Source: Tragulus kanchil
Taxonomy: Eukaryota > Chordata > Mammalia > Artiodactyla > Tragulidae
DNA: 64,000 nt
Assembly (NCBI GenBank): GCA_022376925.1
Contig: JAIOJX010000025.1
Coordinates: 145,163,301-145,227,300, forward strand
Direction of reading: 5' to 3'
Shown in pieces: positions 12,773 to 24,829 of the stretch. Under the pieces are notes generated by a model. It had not been told where the DNA came from, ran no database searches, and worked only from the letters and a program-made list of their open reading frames with translations. The position numbers and the translations under genes were made by a program. The first letter of the stretch is position 1. The number at the start of each line of letters is the position of its first letter.

Positions 12773-12981
12773 GGGGCTTCCCAGGTGGTGCTAGTGGTAA
12801 AGAACCCATCTGCCAATGCAGGAGAGGCTAGATCCCAGAGTTGAGAAAATCCCCTGGGGAAAGGCATGGCAACCTACTCCAATATTCTTGCCTGGAGAAT
12901 CCCATGGACTGAGGAACCCAGCAGGTACTGCCCATAGGATCACAAAGAGTCAGGCAGGACTGAAGCAGCTTGGCACACATA
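12773..12981 (+). mobile_element. Bov-tA SINE, duplicated copy
   Basis: Same insertion as 11680-11888, moved by 1093 bp through duplication 5. Confidence 0.95.
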
Positions 12982-13656
12982 CTGGGTAATGAAGGTAGAA
13001 CTCAAATTCTAAGGTTAAAATCTGCCTCATCATATGCTGTGGGCCTATTAAGCTCTTAATTTATAATAACACAAATGTTATTAATAATATAAAGTAAACT
13101 GCTAATGTTGTAAGGTGAAATTAGGTAATTCATTAGGTGGTTGCAATGATGTTTGGTGTCCTTAGGTAAAATAACATTAATATTTATTCTTGTTACAGTT
13201 ATTATTTTTCTGATCTACCCTATATTATCTGTATAGACTTTTGACTTTTAAATGAAAGTTGCTGTCAAGCATGAAAAATTTCAGAATGTTTTTATATTAA
13301 AATAGCCAAGAACAAGAAAACATTGACTTCTTTACTTTGACATATATTATCTTATTTACCGTGTAATAACCTGTAGCTTCTATTATTTTATCTCTATCTA
13401 TATGATGTTTGTGATGTTTTGAAGGGCAGATAGTAGTTCAAGGTAACAGCTGCAAGGTTGGAGTGACAAAGTTAAGTCTGCATCTTTAGATTCTCAGACT
13501 TACTCTGCAGTCCTGTTATTTCCATGCATGGTTTTGCCTCCATCATTTGAAATTTCCACATATTTTAAGATATTGTAGCAATTTCCTCCATCTCCGGTTT
13601 TACTATTCTTTATCTTTTATATAAGGTTTTTAGAGCAGATCATTTATGAACCAGAG

Positions 13657-13794
13657 AGTCCCAAAAAAGGACTTCACTGATGGTCCATGCAATGGATGAC
13701 CCCATGCATCCACTGTAGGGGTACAGGTTCAGTCTTTGGTCAGGGAACTAAGATCCCACATTCCCACATGTTGCATGACCAAAAAAGTCCCAAA
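13657..13794 (+). mobile_element. CHR-type tRNA-derived SINE with 9-bp target duplication
   Basis: The element runs from GGACTTCACTGATGGTCC to GACCAAAAAA and contains GGTTCAGTCTTTGGTCAGGG and AACTAAGATCCCACA, as in cetartiodactyl CHR SINEs. It is flanked by the direct repeat AGTCCCAAA at 13657-13665 and 13786-13794, a clear target-site duplication. Confidence 0.85.
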
Positions 13795-13854
13795 GATTGC
13801 AACAGGCAGCATGATCGTTTTATAATATAAGTACATTTCAGACGAGATGAGTAA

Positions 13855-14830
13855 TTAGCGATTCCTTTATTCAGTTCACATATTAATTGTGCATCCACTC
13901 TACGATGCAGCTTTCTAGGAACTGAAGATACATTGGTGACCACAAGAGGTAACACAACTTATTCTCTTTGAGTAGAGGCCATATATGATAAACAAATATT
14001 GGTAAAGCCTGTAGTCCAGGTGAATGTTAAGGAGAAAGTAATGTAGGAAAAATAGTAGAGAGTCCAGTGGGTAAATGAGGTTTACAGTTTTAGATGGGGT
14101 GATTCAGCAAAGCTTTGTGAGTAGGTCAAATCTGAATGAAGTACTGAAGAAGGGTAGCAAGTGAGTTCAGTTGCACAGCTGTCTTTTGGTAGAGCATTCC
14201 ATACCAAGGGAGTTTCTGAGACTAGAAGGTGCTGGACGTATGCAACGGCCAGAGAAGGTCAAGTGAGGTGGAGCAAACTGAATGAATGTGGGTAGTAGGA
14301 AAAGTCTCCACATAAGTGCAGACTTCTAAGACATTATAGATCTTTGTAAATACTTCATCTTTTACTTTGATCGAGATGGGGGACATTGGATTATTCCATC
14401 AATGAGTCTTATTATCTGATTTGTATTTGCAGAGAATATCTTGTTGAATAGAAAGAAAAGGGCAATATATGAGGGTCAAAGTAGGGAAATTATTTAGGAA
14501 GCTGTTTAAAAAATCAGGTGGCTCTAAGCAATTTGGTACAAGTGAGATGATAAACAGCTGTCAGATGGATGATGGGATCTATAAGATTTTTTGATGGATT
14601 AAAAATTGTGTGTGTATAAAAAGGAATCCATATGACTCTTAAGTTTTTAGCCAGAATACTTCAAGAATGAAGTTTTTGTTTACTGAAATGAGGGGGAAGC
14701 AGAGAGAAATTTAGATTTGGGAGTGGGAATGGAGGGAGAAATAGGGTAAGGGGCTTAGTTTTGAACATATGATATTTGATGTTGATACTTTCTAAATTCC
14801 AATGGAGATTAAATGGATACTAAAGCTATA
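13855..14830 (+). mobile_element. Ancient mammalian interspersed repeat, family uncertain
   Basis: A long run of weak but colinear matches to a widely dispersed old mammalian repeat as I remember it: AGAGCATTCCA, CTTTTACTTTGATCGAGATG, GATGACTC-like ATATGACTCTTAAGTTTTTA, TTTACTGAAATGAGGGGGAA, AGTTTTGAACATATGATATT. It is too diverged to name the family. The distal part (from 14566) is repeated at 15712-15975 by duplication 6. Confidence 0.45.
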
Positions 14831-16886
14831 CTGATGTAATAGGATTCAAGTCCTAGGAATTTGGTCTAAATGAAATAGGGTTACTATAACCATTCAAAAA
14901 CAAGTATTAAGCCTGGTATTTTTTCATGTGAAAAGCCCAGTACTGGGTTATAATAATAAAATATAGGACTAATAAGATCTCAAGTCACGTAATGGTATGT
15001 AGTTCATGTCATAGGTGATTTGAATTATATAGTACTCACATACATGAAACCTTGTAAGTAAGAATGCTTGATCTGTTATACTGTTAAAACTATATCTAGG
15101 AGTTTTAGTCAATTGACCACCCTCTTTAAGGTGAATTTCTTTTTATCATGGCTTAGTCTCTTGAACGTTCTGTTAGAACAATTAAAAAGAAAGCTAAACT
15201 CATTGGTATTGTTCACATTTAATGCCCATTGTTCTTTTTCATTTTACTGATAAAATGCAAGTGCTGACTTGCATTTGATCACAATGAAGTATATATAAGG
15301 TTGTTAATGTTTATACTTTCTGAGCTAGACAGTAACACCTAAAATATGATTACTAATTAATTGCTAAACTTTTGTATTCTTTATTTCAGCATCATGTATG
15401 TTTTATACTGTTGTTTTGGCCTTTGGTATTATTCCCATAATAACTCTGCATGAGTTTTTGAAAGACATACAAAGGCACTGAGTAAATACATTTCTAATAA
15501 TGCTACTATGCAGGAAAGGCAGGTGTTATTTGGTTTCTTTTTCTTTCTTTCCTTTTTTAGTGATTTAGATCTTTAGGATACGTTTGAGAATGTATTATAC
15601 CTGCCATTATGGAAGACTGCTGTGCTGAACATTGGTGCTTGATACTCAATTACAGCATCTTTCCTTTCAAAAAAGTTCGACAGCACTAACCACTCTCCTG
15701 TAGTAAAAGTTTGGATGATGGGATCTAAGATTTTTTGATGGATTAAAAATTGTGTGTGTATAAAAAGGAATCCATATGACTCTTAAGTTTTTAGCCAGAA
15801 TACTTCAAGAATGAAGTTTTTGTTTACTGAAATGAGGGGGAAGCAGAGAGAAATTTAGATTTGGGAGTGGGAATGGAGGGAGAAATAGGGTAAGGGGCTT
15901 AGTTTTGAACATATGATATTTGATGTTGATACTTTCTAAATTCCAATGGAGATTAAATGGATACTAAAGCTATACTGATGTAATAGGATTCAAGTCCTAG
16001 GAATTTGGTCTAAATGAAATAGGGTTACTATAACCATTCAAAAACAAGTATTAAGCCTGGTATTTTTTCATGTGAAAAGCCCAGTACTGGGTTATAATAA
16101 TAAAATATAGGACTAATAAGATCTCAAGTCACGTAATGGTATGTAGTTCATGTCATAGGTGATTTGAATTATATAGTACTCACATACATGAAACCTTGTA
16201 AGTAAGAATGCTTGATCTGTTATACTGTTAAAACTATATCTAGGAGTTTTAGTCAATTGACCACCCTCTTTAAGGTGAATTTCTTTTTATCATGGCTTAG
16301 TCTCTTGAACGTTCTGTTAGAACAATTAAAAAGAAAGCTAAACTCATTGGTATTGTTCACATTTAATGCCCATTGTTCTTTTTCATTTTACTGATAAAAT
16401 GCAAGTGCTGACTTGCATTTGATCACAATGAAGTATATATAAGGTTGTTAATGTTTATACTTTCTGAGCTAGACAGTAACACCTAAAATATGATTACTAA
16501 TTAATTGCTAAACTTTTGTATTCTTTATTTCAGCATCATGTATGTTTTATACTGTTGTTTTGGCCTTTGGTATTATTCCCATAATAACTCTGCATGAGTT
16601 TTTGAAAGACATACAAAGGCACTGAGTAAATACATTTCTAATAATGCTACTATGCAGGAAAGGCAGGTGTTATTTGGTTTCTTTTTCTTTCTTTCCTTTT
16701 TTAGTGATTTAGATCTTTAGGATACGTTTGAGAATGTATTATACCTGCCATTATGGAAGACTGCTGTGCTGAACATTGGTGCTTGATACTCAATTACAGC
16801 ATCTTTCCTTTAAGTCAAAGAAGAGAGCAAATAGCCCTCTATTCAAGGGAACTGGGTAGCACTAACCACTCTCCTGTAGTAAAAGT
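14566..16886. repeat. Tandem duplication 6, period 1144-1146 bp
   Basis: 14566-15711 recurs at 15712-16886. Copy 2 lacks an AT dinucleotide 15 bases after its start. Near its end copy 1 has lost about 30 bases present at 16811-16855, and homology resumes in AGCACTAACCACTCTCC. Both defects flank the junction, and the roughly 1.05 kb between them is clean. Confidence 0.95.
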
Positions 16887-18725
16887 AATTGACGCTATCA
16901 GAGACCAACACTACTTTTGCAGTGTCCCCTGGAGAACAAAGCAGTTAAAGCAAAACTTCATGTGGTTTTCTTTCATGATTTGAGCTCCTTCTGAGAAATA
17001 CATCTAGTGTTATGCAGGAATATTTCAAAACTGTTTCACTGACAGTGTCCTAGCAGAGTTCTTTATCAGATAACAGCTGTGAAGCTGTTTCTGGCAATAT
17101 GCGAAGTGCTGTGATTCAAGGTATAGCATGGCGGCTCACTTGTAAGAAGAATTTCCACATTCAGAATAATCTTCATATGATGTTTGTATAAAACATCAAA
17201 GGACAAACTCATAAATTAAAAACTTGGATGTTATGTATTTTTAAGTTGAGCTAACAGTGTGAAAGCACTAAATAGAAATAGCAACCTCCATTCTAAAACA
17301 AAAATCAATGTGTATAATATCAACAGTTGAAAATATATCAATTAGAAACATACCTCTTTGTTTTCAACTAAAACATTTCCCATGTACATGTTGTAGTTTC
17401 CTACTTATGCATAGATCCATAAAAATCAATGACAATTGATCTGTAACTTTTAAAATTATAGACCAATGGTATATTGTATAGGTACCTTTATGACCTGTAT
17501 TTTTCAAACTCTAATATTAGATTTTTGAGAAGTATCCATATTTGAGACTGTATCTCTAGAACACTTATTTTCTAGCCCTCTTTTGAATAGTATTCCGTAA
17601 ATATCAGCCAATATTTTTATGTATTTCCCTACTGATGGATATTAGGTCTTTAAGAATTCTCAATAAATCTAGAAAGAAAAGAGGAATTAAAAGTCAAATA
17701 ATTTCTCAGGTCTGATCCAACATCCTGGCACCCCAATGTGTTGGGTTACCATAAATTCTAACACTTCATAAAAGTGGTTTTGATAGAAGAAAACTATCAT
17801 AGAGTAGAAATAATGTTTTGAATCTTAGAACAAAGACAGAAATGAGATAGTGGACAAACCAAGGAACAAGGCAGGTATGGAACTCACAGGATGTAACAGA
17901 ACAAACATAAGAAAATGGAGTTACATTGTGAGAGTTTTCATGAGTATATTCCTTTTTTATAGTTCTACTATCTGTTTGGAGCTACTTGTATAGTAATTTT
18001 GAATGTTTATATTCCATCTGTGTGTAACAGGTTCTATTCATGCAGAACCTTTCAGGAATCAAACTTCTTGATCTCTTTAAGCCATTCAATATGAGTATAA
18101 ATCCAGTGACTATCCTTATTCTTTTAGATATTCTACTAAATAAATGGTACAATATGTGGCTGTCCTTCAGAATTAACTGGGGATTTTTATGAAATCACAT
18201 ACTTTAATGAACTCAACCTTGGAAATTCTGATAAAGGATTTATAGAACAGAGAATTGTATTTTTCATTAAAAAACCCCAGCAATTCAAAGAACATTTCAG
18301 TTGATACCACTTCCCTAAATGTAAACTTTTTAAATAGAGTATTCCCTAGCAAGAATTGAAAAAACACACACAAAAAAATAGTTCACTTTAAAAAACACTG
18401 TGGTGAAGAAAAATGAAAAACTTTACTTTGAAATCTTTGGCCAGAATTAAGTCAATTTGCTTAAACTATTTATATGTTGAGAAAGGACATAGCTAAGAAA
18501 GATGAAAACACTACTGACAAACTGATTTACACCTCAGAGAAAAGAGAAAATGCTTTCTGTGTGGACTAGAAAAACCCAAATAATTAAGTTATTGTGTTCA
18601 TTTTTTGTGTGAAGGATATTTAGCACATTAAAAGCATGCTTCGTGAATACAGGTCCTTATAAAGCTTTGTGATTGGTTATCATAATTGCAACTTAGGACT
18701 TTTCTTTTGTTTCTTTTCTTTCCAG

Positions 18726-18935
18726 CATAGTGACGCTGTCCATGACCTTCTTCTGGATGTGATCACATGGGTTGGAATTTTGCTGTCCCTTGTTTGTCTC
18801 CTGATTTGCATCTTCACATTTTGCTTTTTCCGTGGGCTCCAGAGTGACCGTAACACCATCCATAAGAACCTCTGCATCAGTCTTTTTGTAGCAGAACTGC
18901 TCTTCTTGATTGGGATCAACAGAACAGATCAACCA
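18726..18935 (+). CDS. ADGRL3: ADGRL3 exon: TM1, ICL1, TM2 (copy A)
   Basis: A 210-bp exon of 70 codons, phase 0 at both ends. It has a pyrimidine-rich acceptor ending TTTCTTTCCAG and a GTAAGC donor at 18936. The peptide opens [17 protein letters not shown], the stalk end and start of TM1. It continues through TM1 (about residues 12-35, rich in L/I/V/C/F), the basic first intracellular loop [13 protein letters not shown] typical of latrophilins, and TM2 with AELLFLIG. The end is GINRTDQP. Known family features: latrophilins are adhesion GPCRs that bind teneurins and FLRTs at synapses. The [20 protein letters not shown] segment fits ADGRL3 better than ADGRL1 or ADGRL2 as I recall them. The exon is the last 210 bp before the GTAAGC that ends the first unit of duplication 7. 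An identical copy lies 1121 bp downstream, and the sequence alone cannot show which is original. Confidence 0.95.
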
Positions 18936-19846
18936 GTAAGCAATCTTAGAACAAAGACAGAAATGAGATAGTGGACAAACCAAGGAACAAGGCAGGTATG
19001 GAACTCACAGGATGTAACAGAACAAACATAAGAAAATGGAGTTACATTGTGAGAGTTTTCATGAGTATATTCCTTTTTTATAGTTCTACTATCTGTTTGG
19101 AGCTACTTGTATAGTAATTTTGAATGTTTATATTCCATCTGTGTGTAACAGGTTCTATTCATGCAGAACCTTTCAGGAATCAAACTTCTTGATCTCTTTA
19201 AGCCATTCAATATGAGTATAAATCCAGTGACTATCCTTATTCTTTTAGATATTCTACTAAATAAATGGTACAATATGTGGCTGTCCTTCAGAATTAACTG
19301 GGGATTTTTATGAAATCACATACTTTAATGAACTCAACCTTGGAAATTCTGATAAAGGATTTATAGAACAGAGAATTGTATTTTTCATTAAAAAACCCCA
19401 GCAATTCAAAGAACATTTCAGTTGATACCACTTCCCTAAATGTAAACTTTTTAAATAGAGTATTCCCTAGCAAGAATTGAAAAAACACACACAAAAAAAT
19501 AGTTCACTTTAAAAAACACTGTGGTGAAGAAAAATGAAAAACTTTACTTTGAAATCTTTGGCCAGAATTAAGTCAATTTGCTTAAACTATTTATATGTTG
19601 AGAAAGGACATAGCTAAGAAAGATGAAAACACTACTGACAAACTGATTTACACCTCAGAGAAAAGAGAAAATGCTTTCTGTGTGGACTAGAAAAACCCAA
19701 ATAATTAAGTTATTGTGTTCATTTTTTGTGTGAAGGATATTTAGCACATTAAAAGCATGCTTCGTGAATACAGGTCCTTATAAAGCTTTGTGATTGGTTA
19801 TCATAATTGCAACTTAGGACTTTTCTTTTGTTTCTTTTCTTTCCAG

Positions 19847-20056
19847 CATAGTGACGCTGTCCATGACCTTCTTCTGGATGTGATCACATGGGTTGGAATT
19901 TTGCTGTCCCTTGTTTGTCTCCTGATTTGCATCTTCACATTTTGCTTTTTCCGTGGGCTCCAGAGTGACCGTAACACCATCCATAAGAACCTCTGCATCA
20001 GTCTTTTTGTAGCAGAACTGCTCTTCTTGATTGGGATCAACAGAACAGATCAACCA
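19847..20056 (+). CDS. ADGRL3: ADGRL3 exon: TM1, ICL1, TM2 (copy B, identical)
   Basis: Base for base this appears identical to the exon at 18726-18935, with the same acceptor tract and GTAAGC donor. Its downstream flank continues into normal intron sequence, whereas copy A's donor runs straight into the duplication-7 junction. Copy B therefore has the better claim to the natural 3' flank. If both copies were real and spliced, the phase 0-0 exon would insert 70 extra residues in frame and give a receptor with a repeated TM1-TM2. I infer that only one copy exists in the animal. Confidence 0.9.
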
Positions 20057-20625
20057 GTAAGCAATTTACAATTAGAAAAGTATTTCTCCACTTGCAGCTT
20101 TCTAATACTCAAAATATTCTTGTTTGAAACTATCCTGTCTTTCAGTTGTCTTAGATACTAATTTTCAGATCTTATTCAGCTTTCTCTCTATCATGTCCAC
20201 TGTCATAAAGAAGTAGTGATTATATGGATGTATGAACATACAATTCTTAAAAGCTTTTGTTCATAAACTTGCCTTTCTAAAGAACTGTGTTTTCTTTATT
20301 AGTCATTTTCTAATCACAGAACTAAATACTCTGAGTCAAATCATTTAGGGAATGGAGGTGTATCTTTTCTAATATGTAATTGTTATTCTTTGAAGTTCAA
20401 AATGCATTTTTTGAAAGACAATGGAAATTATATTGAAATTTACATGTCTAACGTGAGTTTTTTTAATTAACTTATTTTGGAAAAAAGTTAAAATGATATA
20501 TTATTTTTATAATTTATATATCCTCCCCAAATTTTGTTTTGTACTTTATATTTTTCAAGTTCTGTTTACATTTTAAGGCTAACTTCATACTTTATCCTTT
20601 CTTACTAATGACATTTAGGCATATC

Positions 20626-20702
20626 AAAAAGAAAGGGAAGGAGGGAGAGTAAAAGAGAGGAAAGAAGGGGGGAACAGAAAGAAAAGAGGATAAAAAGAAA
20701 TG
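20626..20702. repeat. Purine-rich low-complexity tract
   Basis: Almost pure A/G for about 75 bases, including GAAGGAGGGAGAG and AAAGAAGGGGGGAAC. Repeated at about 21676-21752 by duplication 8. Such tracts can form triplex DNA, but nothing here shows a function. Confidence 0.8.
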
Positions 20703-20924
20703 GTACTAGCTGTTTTTGATAAAATCAAACAGAAAATATGACCAACAGACAATATCTAATATAGTAAATAGACTTTATACCCATCTATAATTTTGTGAGA
20801 CCCTTTCTAGGTAAGATTCATGAACATAGAGCAAGTTTGTTCTCATGACTAAAGCTACAAATGAAAATATTCATTTTTAGATTTGTAGGCATAATAAATA
20901 ATTCATTCACTTAATGCAGTTCTC

Positions 20925-21106
20925 TGGATGTGATCACATGGGTTGGAATTTTGCTGTCCCTTGTTTGTCTCCTGATTTGCATCTTCACATTTTGCTTTTT
21001 CCGTGGGCTCCAGAGTGACCGTAACACCATCCATAAGAACCTCTGCATCAGTCTTTTTGTAGCAGAACTGCTCTTCTTGATTGGGATCAACAGAACAGAT
21101 CAACCA
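20925..21106 (+). pseudogene. ADGRL3: Third, 5'-truncated copy of the TM1-TM2 exon
   Basis: From CTGGATGTGATCACATGG onward this repeats the TM1-TM2 exon at an offset of 1050 from copy B, up to the same GTAAGC donor. It lacks the first roughly 28 exon bases and the true acceptor; unrelated intron sequence precedes it. It could not be spliced normally, although a cryptic GCAG lies at 20916-20919. It arises from duplication 8, whose left edge falls inside the exon. Probably an assembly product rather than a true broken exon. Confidence 0.85.
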
Positions 21107-22097
21107 GTAAGCAATTTACAATTAGAAAAGTATTTCTCCACTTGCAGCTTTCTAATACTCAAAATATTCTTGTTTGAAACTATCCTGTCTTTCAGTTGTC
21201 TTAGATACTAATTTTCAGATCTTATTCAGCTTTCTCTCTATCATGTCCACTGTCATAAAGAAGTAGTGATTATATGGATGTATGAACATACAATTCTTAA
21301 AAGCTTTTGTTCATAAACTTGCCTTTCTAAAGAACTGTGTTTTCTTTATTAGTCATTTTCTAATCACAGAACTAAATACTCTGAGTCAAATCATTTAGGG
21401 AATGGAGGTGTATCTTTTCTAATATGTAATTGTTATTCTTTGAAGTTCAAAATGCATTTTTTGAAAGACAATGGAAATTATATTGAAATTTACATGTCTA
21501 ACGTGAGTTTTTTTAATTAACTTATTTTGGAAAAAAGTTAAAATGATATATTATTTTTATAATTTATATATCCTCCCCAAATTTTGTTTTGTACTTTATA
21601 TTTTTCAAGTTCTGTTTACATTTTAAGGCTAACTTCATACTTTATCCTTTCTTACTAATGACATTTAGGCATATCAAAAAGAAAGGGAAGGAGGGAGAGT
21701 AAAAGAGAGGAAAGAAGGGGGGAACAGAAAGAAAAGAGGATAAAAAGAAATGGTACTAGCTGTTTTTGATAAAAATCAAACAGAAAATATGACCAACAGA
21801 CAATATCTAATATAGTAAATAGACTTTATACCCATCTATAATTTTTGTGAGACCCTTTCTAGGTAAGATTCATGAACATAGAGCAAGTTTGTTCTCATGA
21901 CTAAAGCTACAAATGAAAATATTCATTTTTTTAGATTTGTAGGCATAATAAATAATTCATTCACTTAATGCAGTTCTCTGGTATAAGTCCATATGTATAG
22001 AGTACTTTACAATGAAAATGCTGTTGGATTCATGTTTGTGATTACACATTCATGATTAATGACTGTAAAGAGTACAATTATGGTGATTATATTTTTA

Positions 22098-24291
22098 ATT
22101 GGTTATCATACACAAATGTGACAGTTTTTTACAGAAATGCATACAGATGAATAAGCAATCAAAGTGCACATTTTTTCTCTAAAAAGTAAAGCTTTCTGAT
22201 AACAAAAATTAATAGTTGGAGTTCTAACTATAAAATGCAAGAAATTAGCTGTTATTTCCAAGAAAAAAAGTCATTTTATTTTCTTTAACCTGCAATTCAA
22301 ATGCTCTGTGATTTTTTTCCTTTCATTTAGAAATCTTATTCTTAGTTTTGCTTCCTGATGATACATAGAGTATGATAAATTTTTCCAAATGTTGCATACC
22401 ACACAAAATTAATTTCTAACAGTAGCACAAAGGACAATGATTGATATGAAAAACTTGGGTAAAGTGCAGCTCAGCCCAACTGCCTTTACTCTTGTTGCTG
22501 GATACATGCCCTCCTCCTGCATCTTATATAGCATTTAGGCTCTGCTTTCTCTGTAGCCCTTTGACTCTTCATTTCCTTAAATCCCATTCATCATCGTCAT
22601 CTCTCTAACCCAAGGAAATAGACCTGTCCTTTGTCTCATTTCTCAAAGATCATACTCATTATTGAATCCATATTAATGAGGTCATTTCTATAAATTTGTT
22701 GCCTTTTTCTAATAGGAACTATAGATTTTAGTTAGGACTCATAAAATGAAGATCACCCCTACAGAGGAGTGAGAATTTTAGGAACTAACATAAGAAAATT
22801 AATTTATGGTCAGCTGAAGCTTGTAGTACCTTGGGAAATATGACAAAGTAAGGGCCAGCTGCCTTTTTTTGGCCAAGCTTGTATAGGCCAACATTTAGTA
22901 AGATAATTTTAAAAATGAGAGAATTTTACAGAATAGTTTATTTTAACCTGATCTGCTTCTATATCTTTGCAGTACAAACTTCCCAGCTTCAGCTTAAATC
23001 CTTTCTGAAACAAGGCAAGAAAGAAATAAATAATTAATAATAATAAATTAATAATCTCAGTATACAATAATTATTATATTTTTATTTTGAGCCTTTATTC
23101 TCCTTGATTTTAGTGTTTCACTTTCACTTACACTGAAGAATTTAGTATGCTGATAAATCACAGGATTTTCTGACCAAGAAAAAAATTTATGAGATTGGTT
23201 ATCATACACAAATGTGACAGTTTTTTACAGAAATGCATACAGATGAATAAGCAATCAAAGTGCACATTTTTTCTCTAAAAAGTAAAGCTTTCTGATAACA
23301 AAATTAATAGTTGGAGTTCTAACTATAAAATGCAAGAAATTAGCTGTTATTTCCAAGAAAAAAAGTCATTTTATTTTCTTTAACCTGCAATTCAAATGCT
23401 CTGTGATTTTTTTCCTTTCATTTAGAAATCTTATTCTTAGTTTTGCTTCCTGATGATACATAGAGTATGATAAATTTTTCCAAATGTTGCATACCACACA
23501 AAATTAATTTCTAACAGTAGCACAAAGGACAATGATTGATATGAAAAACTTGGGTAAAGTGCAGCTCAGCCCAACTGCCTTTACTCTTGTTGCTGGATAC
23601 ATGCCCTCCTCCTGCATCTTATATAGCATTTAGGCTCTGCTTTCTCTCTGTAGCCCCTTTGACTCTTCATTTCCTTAAATCCCATTCATCATCGTCATCT
23701 CTCTAACCCAAGGAAATAGACCTGTCCTTTGTCTCATTTCTCAAAGATCATACTCATTATTGAATCCATATTAATGAGGTCATTTCTATAAATTTGTTGC
23801 CTTTTTCTAATAGGAACTATAGATTTTAGTTAGGACTCATAAAATGAAGATCACCCCTACAGAGGAGTGAGAATTTTAGGAACTAACATAAGAAAATTAA
23901 TTTATGGTCAGCTGAAGCTTGTAGTACCTTGGGAAATATGACAAAGTAAGGGCCAGCTGCCTTTTTTTGGCCAAGCTTGTATAGGCCAACATTTAGTAAG
24001 ATAATTTTAAAAATGAGAGAATTTTACAGAATAGTTTATTTTAACCTGATCTGCTTCTATATCTTTGCAGTACAAACTTCCCAGCTTCAGCTTAAATCCT
24101 TTCTGAAACAAGGCAAGAAAGAAATAAATAATTAATAATAATAAATTAATAATCTCAGTATACAATAATTATTATATTTTTATTTTGAGCCTTTATTCTC
24201 CTTGATTTTAGTGTTTCACTTTCACTTACACTGAAGAATTTAGTATGCTGATAAATCACAGGATTTTCTGACCAAGAAAAAATTCATGAGA
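22098..24291. repeat. Tandem duplication 9, period 1096 bp
   Basis: 22098-23193 recurs at 23194-24291. Differences are one A in a run, a CT dinucleotide and a C near 23646-23657, and an A/TT-to-TC change at the right end of copy 1. Shared edge sequence is GAGAT/ATTGG. Confidence 0.95.
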
Positions 24292-24608
24292 TCTATTTCA
24301 AAACCTTTAGACTAATCTCAGTATCGCTATCAATAGCATCTTCTTAGAACTTTTTCTTACATGTTATACTTTTTTTCTTATTTTAATGCTCTGCTGTCAT
24401 CCATATCTATTATTTAAAAAATGGTAAACATGACTTTCAAAGATAGGTTATATTTGATTAGGTTTTACAAATTTTACAAATCTTGCCTTGGTTATTCTTT
24501 GCAGACCTATTTTATTACTGTATTCTTGGTAAATATTTCCTTTAATGTTATGACAATTGGAATTCCATTTGGTAGTTATCTGACGGACGCATGTGTTTCT
24601 TTCCTTAG

Positions 24609-24829
24609 ATTGCCTGTGCAGTTTTTGCTGCCCTCTTACATTTCTTCTTTTTGGCTGCCTTCACCTGGATGTTCCTGGAGGGAGTGCAGCTCTATATCAT
24701 GCTAGTGGAGGTTTTTGAGAGTGAACATTCACGAAGGAAGTACTTTTACTTGGTCGGCTATGGGATGCCTGCGCTCATTGTGGCTGTGTCAGCTGCAGTA
24801 GACTACAGGAGTTATGGAACAGACAAAGT
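24609..24829 (+). CDS. ADGRL3: ADGRL3 exon: TM3, ICL2, TM4
   Basis: A 221-bp exon, phase 0 at the start and phase 2 at the end. The acceptor is TTTCTTTCCTTAG and the donor GTGAGT at 24830. It reads [20 protein letters not shown], then [40 protein letters not shown] and [14 protein letters not shown]. The Cys at codon 3 is the conserved TM3-top cysteine that pairs with the ECL2 cysteine in family-B-type GPCRs. [16 protein letters not shown] is the TM3-ICL2 signature of latrophilins, and SRRKYFY is the basic ICL2. TM4 runs about residues 54-70. The last codon is split GT|A and completed by the next exon. A damaged copy follows at 25791-25962. This copy is intact, with both splice sites, and I take it as the real exon. 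Confidence 0.96.

Larger units (their letters stand above)
11445..13630. repeat. Tandem duplication 5, period 1093 bp
   Basis: 11445-12537 and 12538-13630 match end to end. The junction has microhomology (GAAT context, TTTTGAATATT). The left edge lies inside a Bov-B fragment, so copy 2 carries only the distal part of that element, while the Bov-tA at 11680 is duplicated whole. Confidence 0.96.
1..18725 (+). other. ADGRL3: ADGRL3 intron upstream of the TM1-TM2 exon
   Basis: This is AT-rich non-coding sequence that ends in a good acceptor, a T/C-rich tract followed by AG at 18724-18725. No reading frame here resembles the GAIN domain, the GPS or any other latrophilin segment, so the preceding exon lies outside the window. 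The stretch holds duplications 1-6 and most of the first copy of duplication 7, plus Bov-tA, Bov-B, CHR and MIR-like elements listed separately. The rest (for example 5220-6188, 10480-11160 and 16890-17820) shows nothing I recognise. The assignment to ADGRL3 is inferred from the downstream exons. Confidence 0.75.
17821..20062. repeat. Tandem duplication 7, period 1121 bp, containing a coding exon
   Basis: 17821-18941 and 18942-20062 appear identical. Junction microhomology is AAT (TAAGCAATCTT). The unit ends six bases after the TM1-TM2 exon, so a whole exon with its acceptor and donor is duplicated. Confidence 0.97.
19875..21981. repeat. Tandem duplication 8, period 1050 bp
   Basis: 19875-20924 recurs from 20925. 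The left edge is inside the TM1-TM2 exon. The copies differ only in homopolymer lengths (the A run near 21772, T runs near 21841 and 21927). It overlaps duplication 7 and gives the third exon copy. Confidence 0.96.
20057..24608 (+). other. ADGRL3: ADGRL3 intron between TM2 and TM3 exons
   Basis: This intron begins GTAAGC and ends with a T/C-rich tract and TTAG before 24609. It contains the end of duplication 7, duplication 8 (including the partial exon copy) and duplication 9. A purine-rich low-complexity tract lies at about 20626-20700 and is repeated near 21676-21750. I see no other gene or clear mobile element. Removing the duplications would shorten it to roughly 2.4 kb. Confidence 0.85.

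Noticed and set aside
18680..18983. Minus-strand frames opposite the TM1-TM2 exon
   Set aside because: Shadows of the coding exon; the splice sites and protein similarity are on the + strand.
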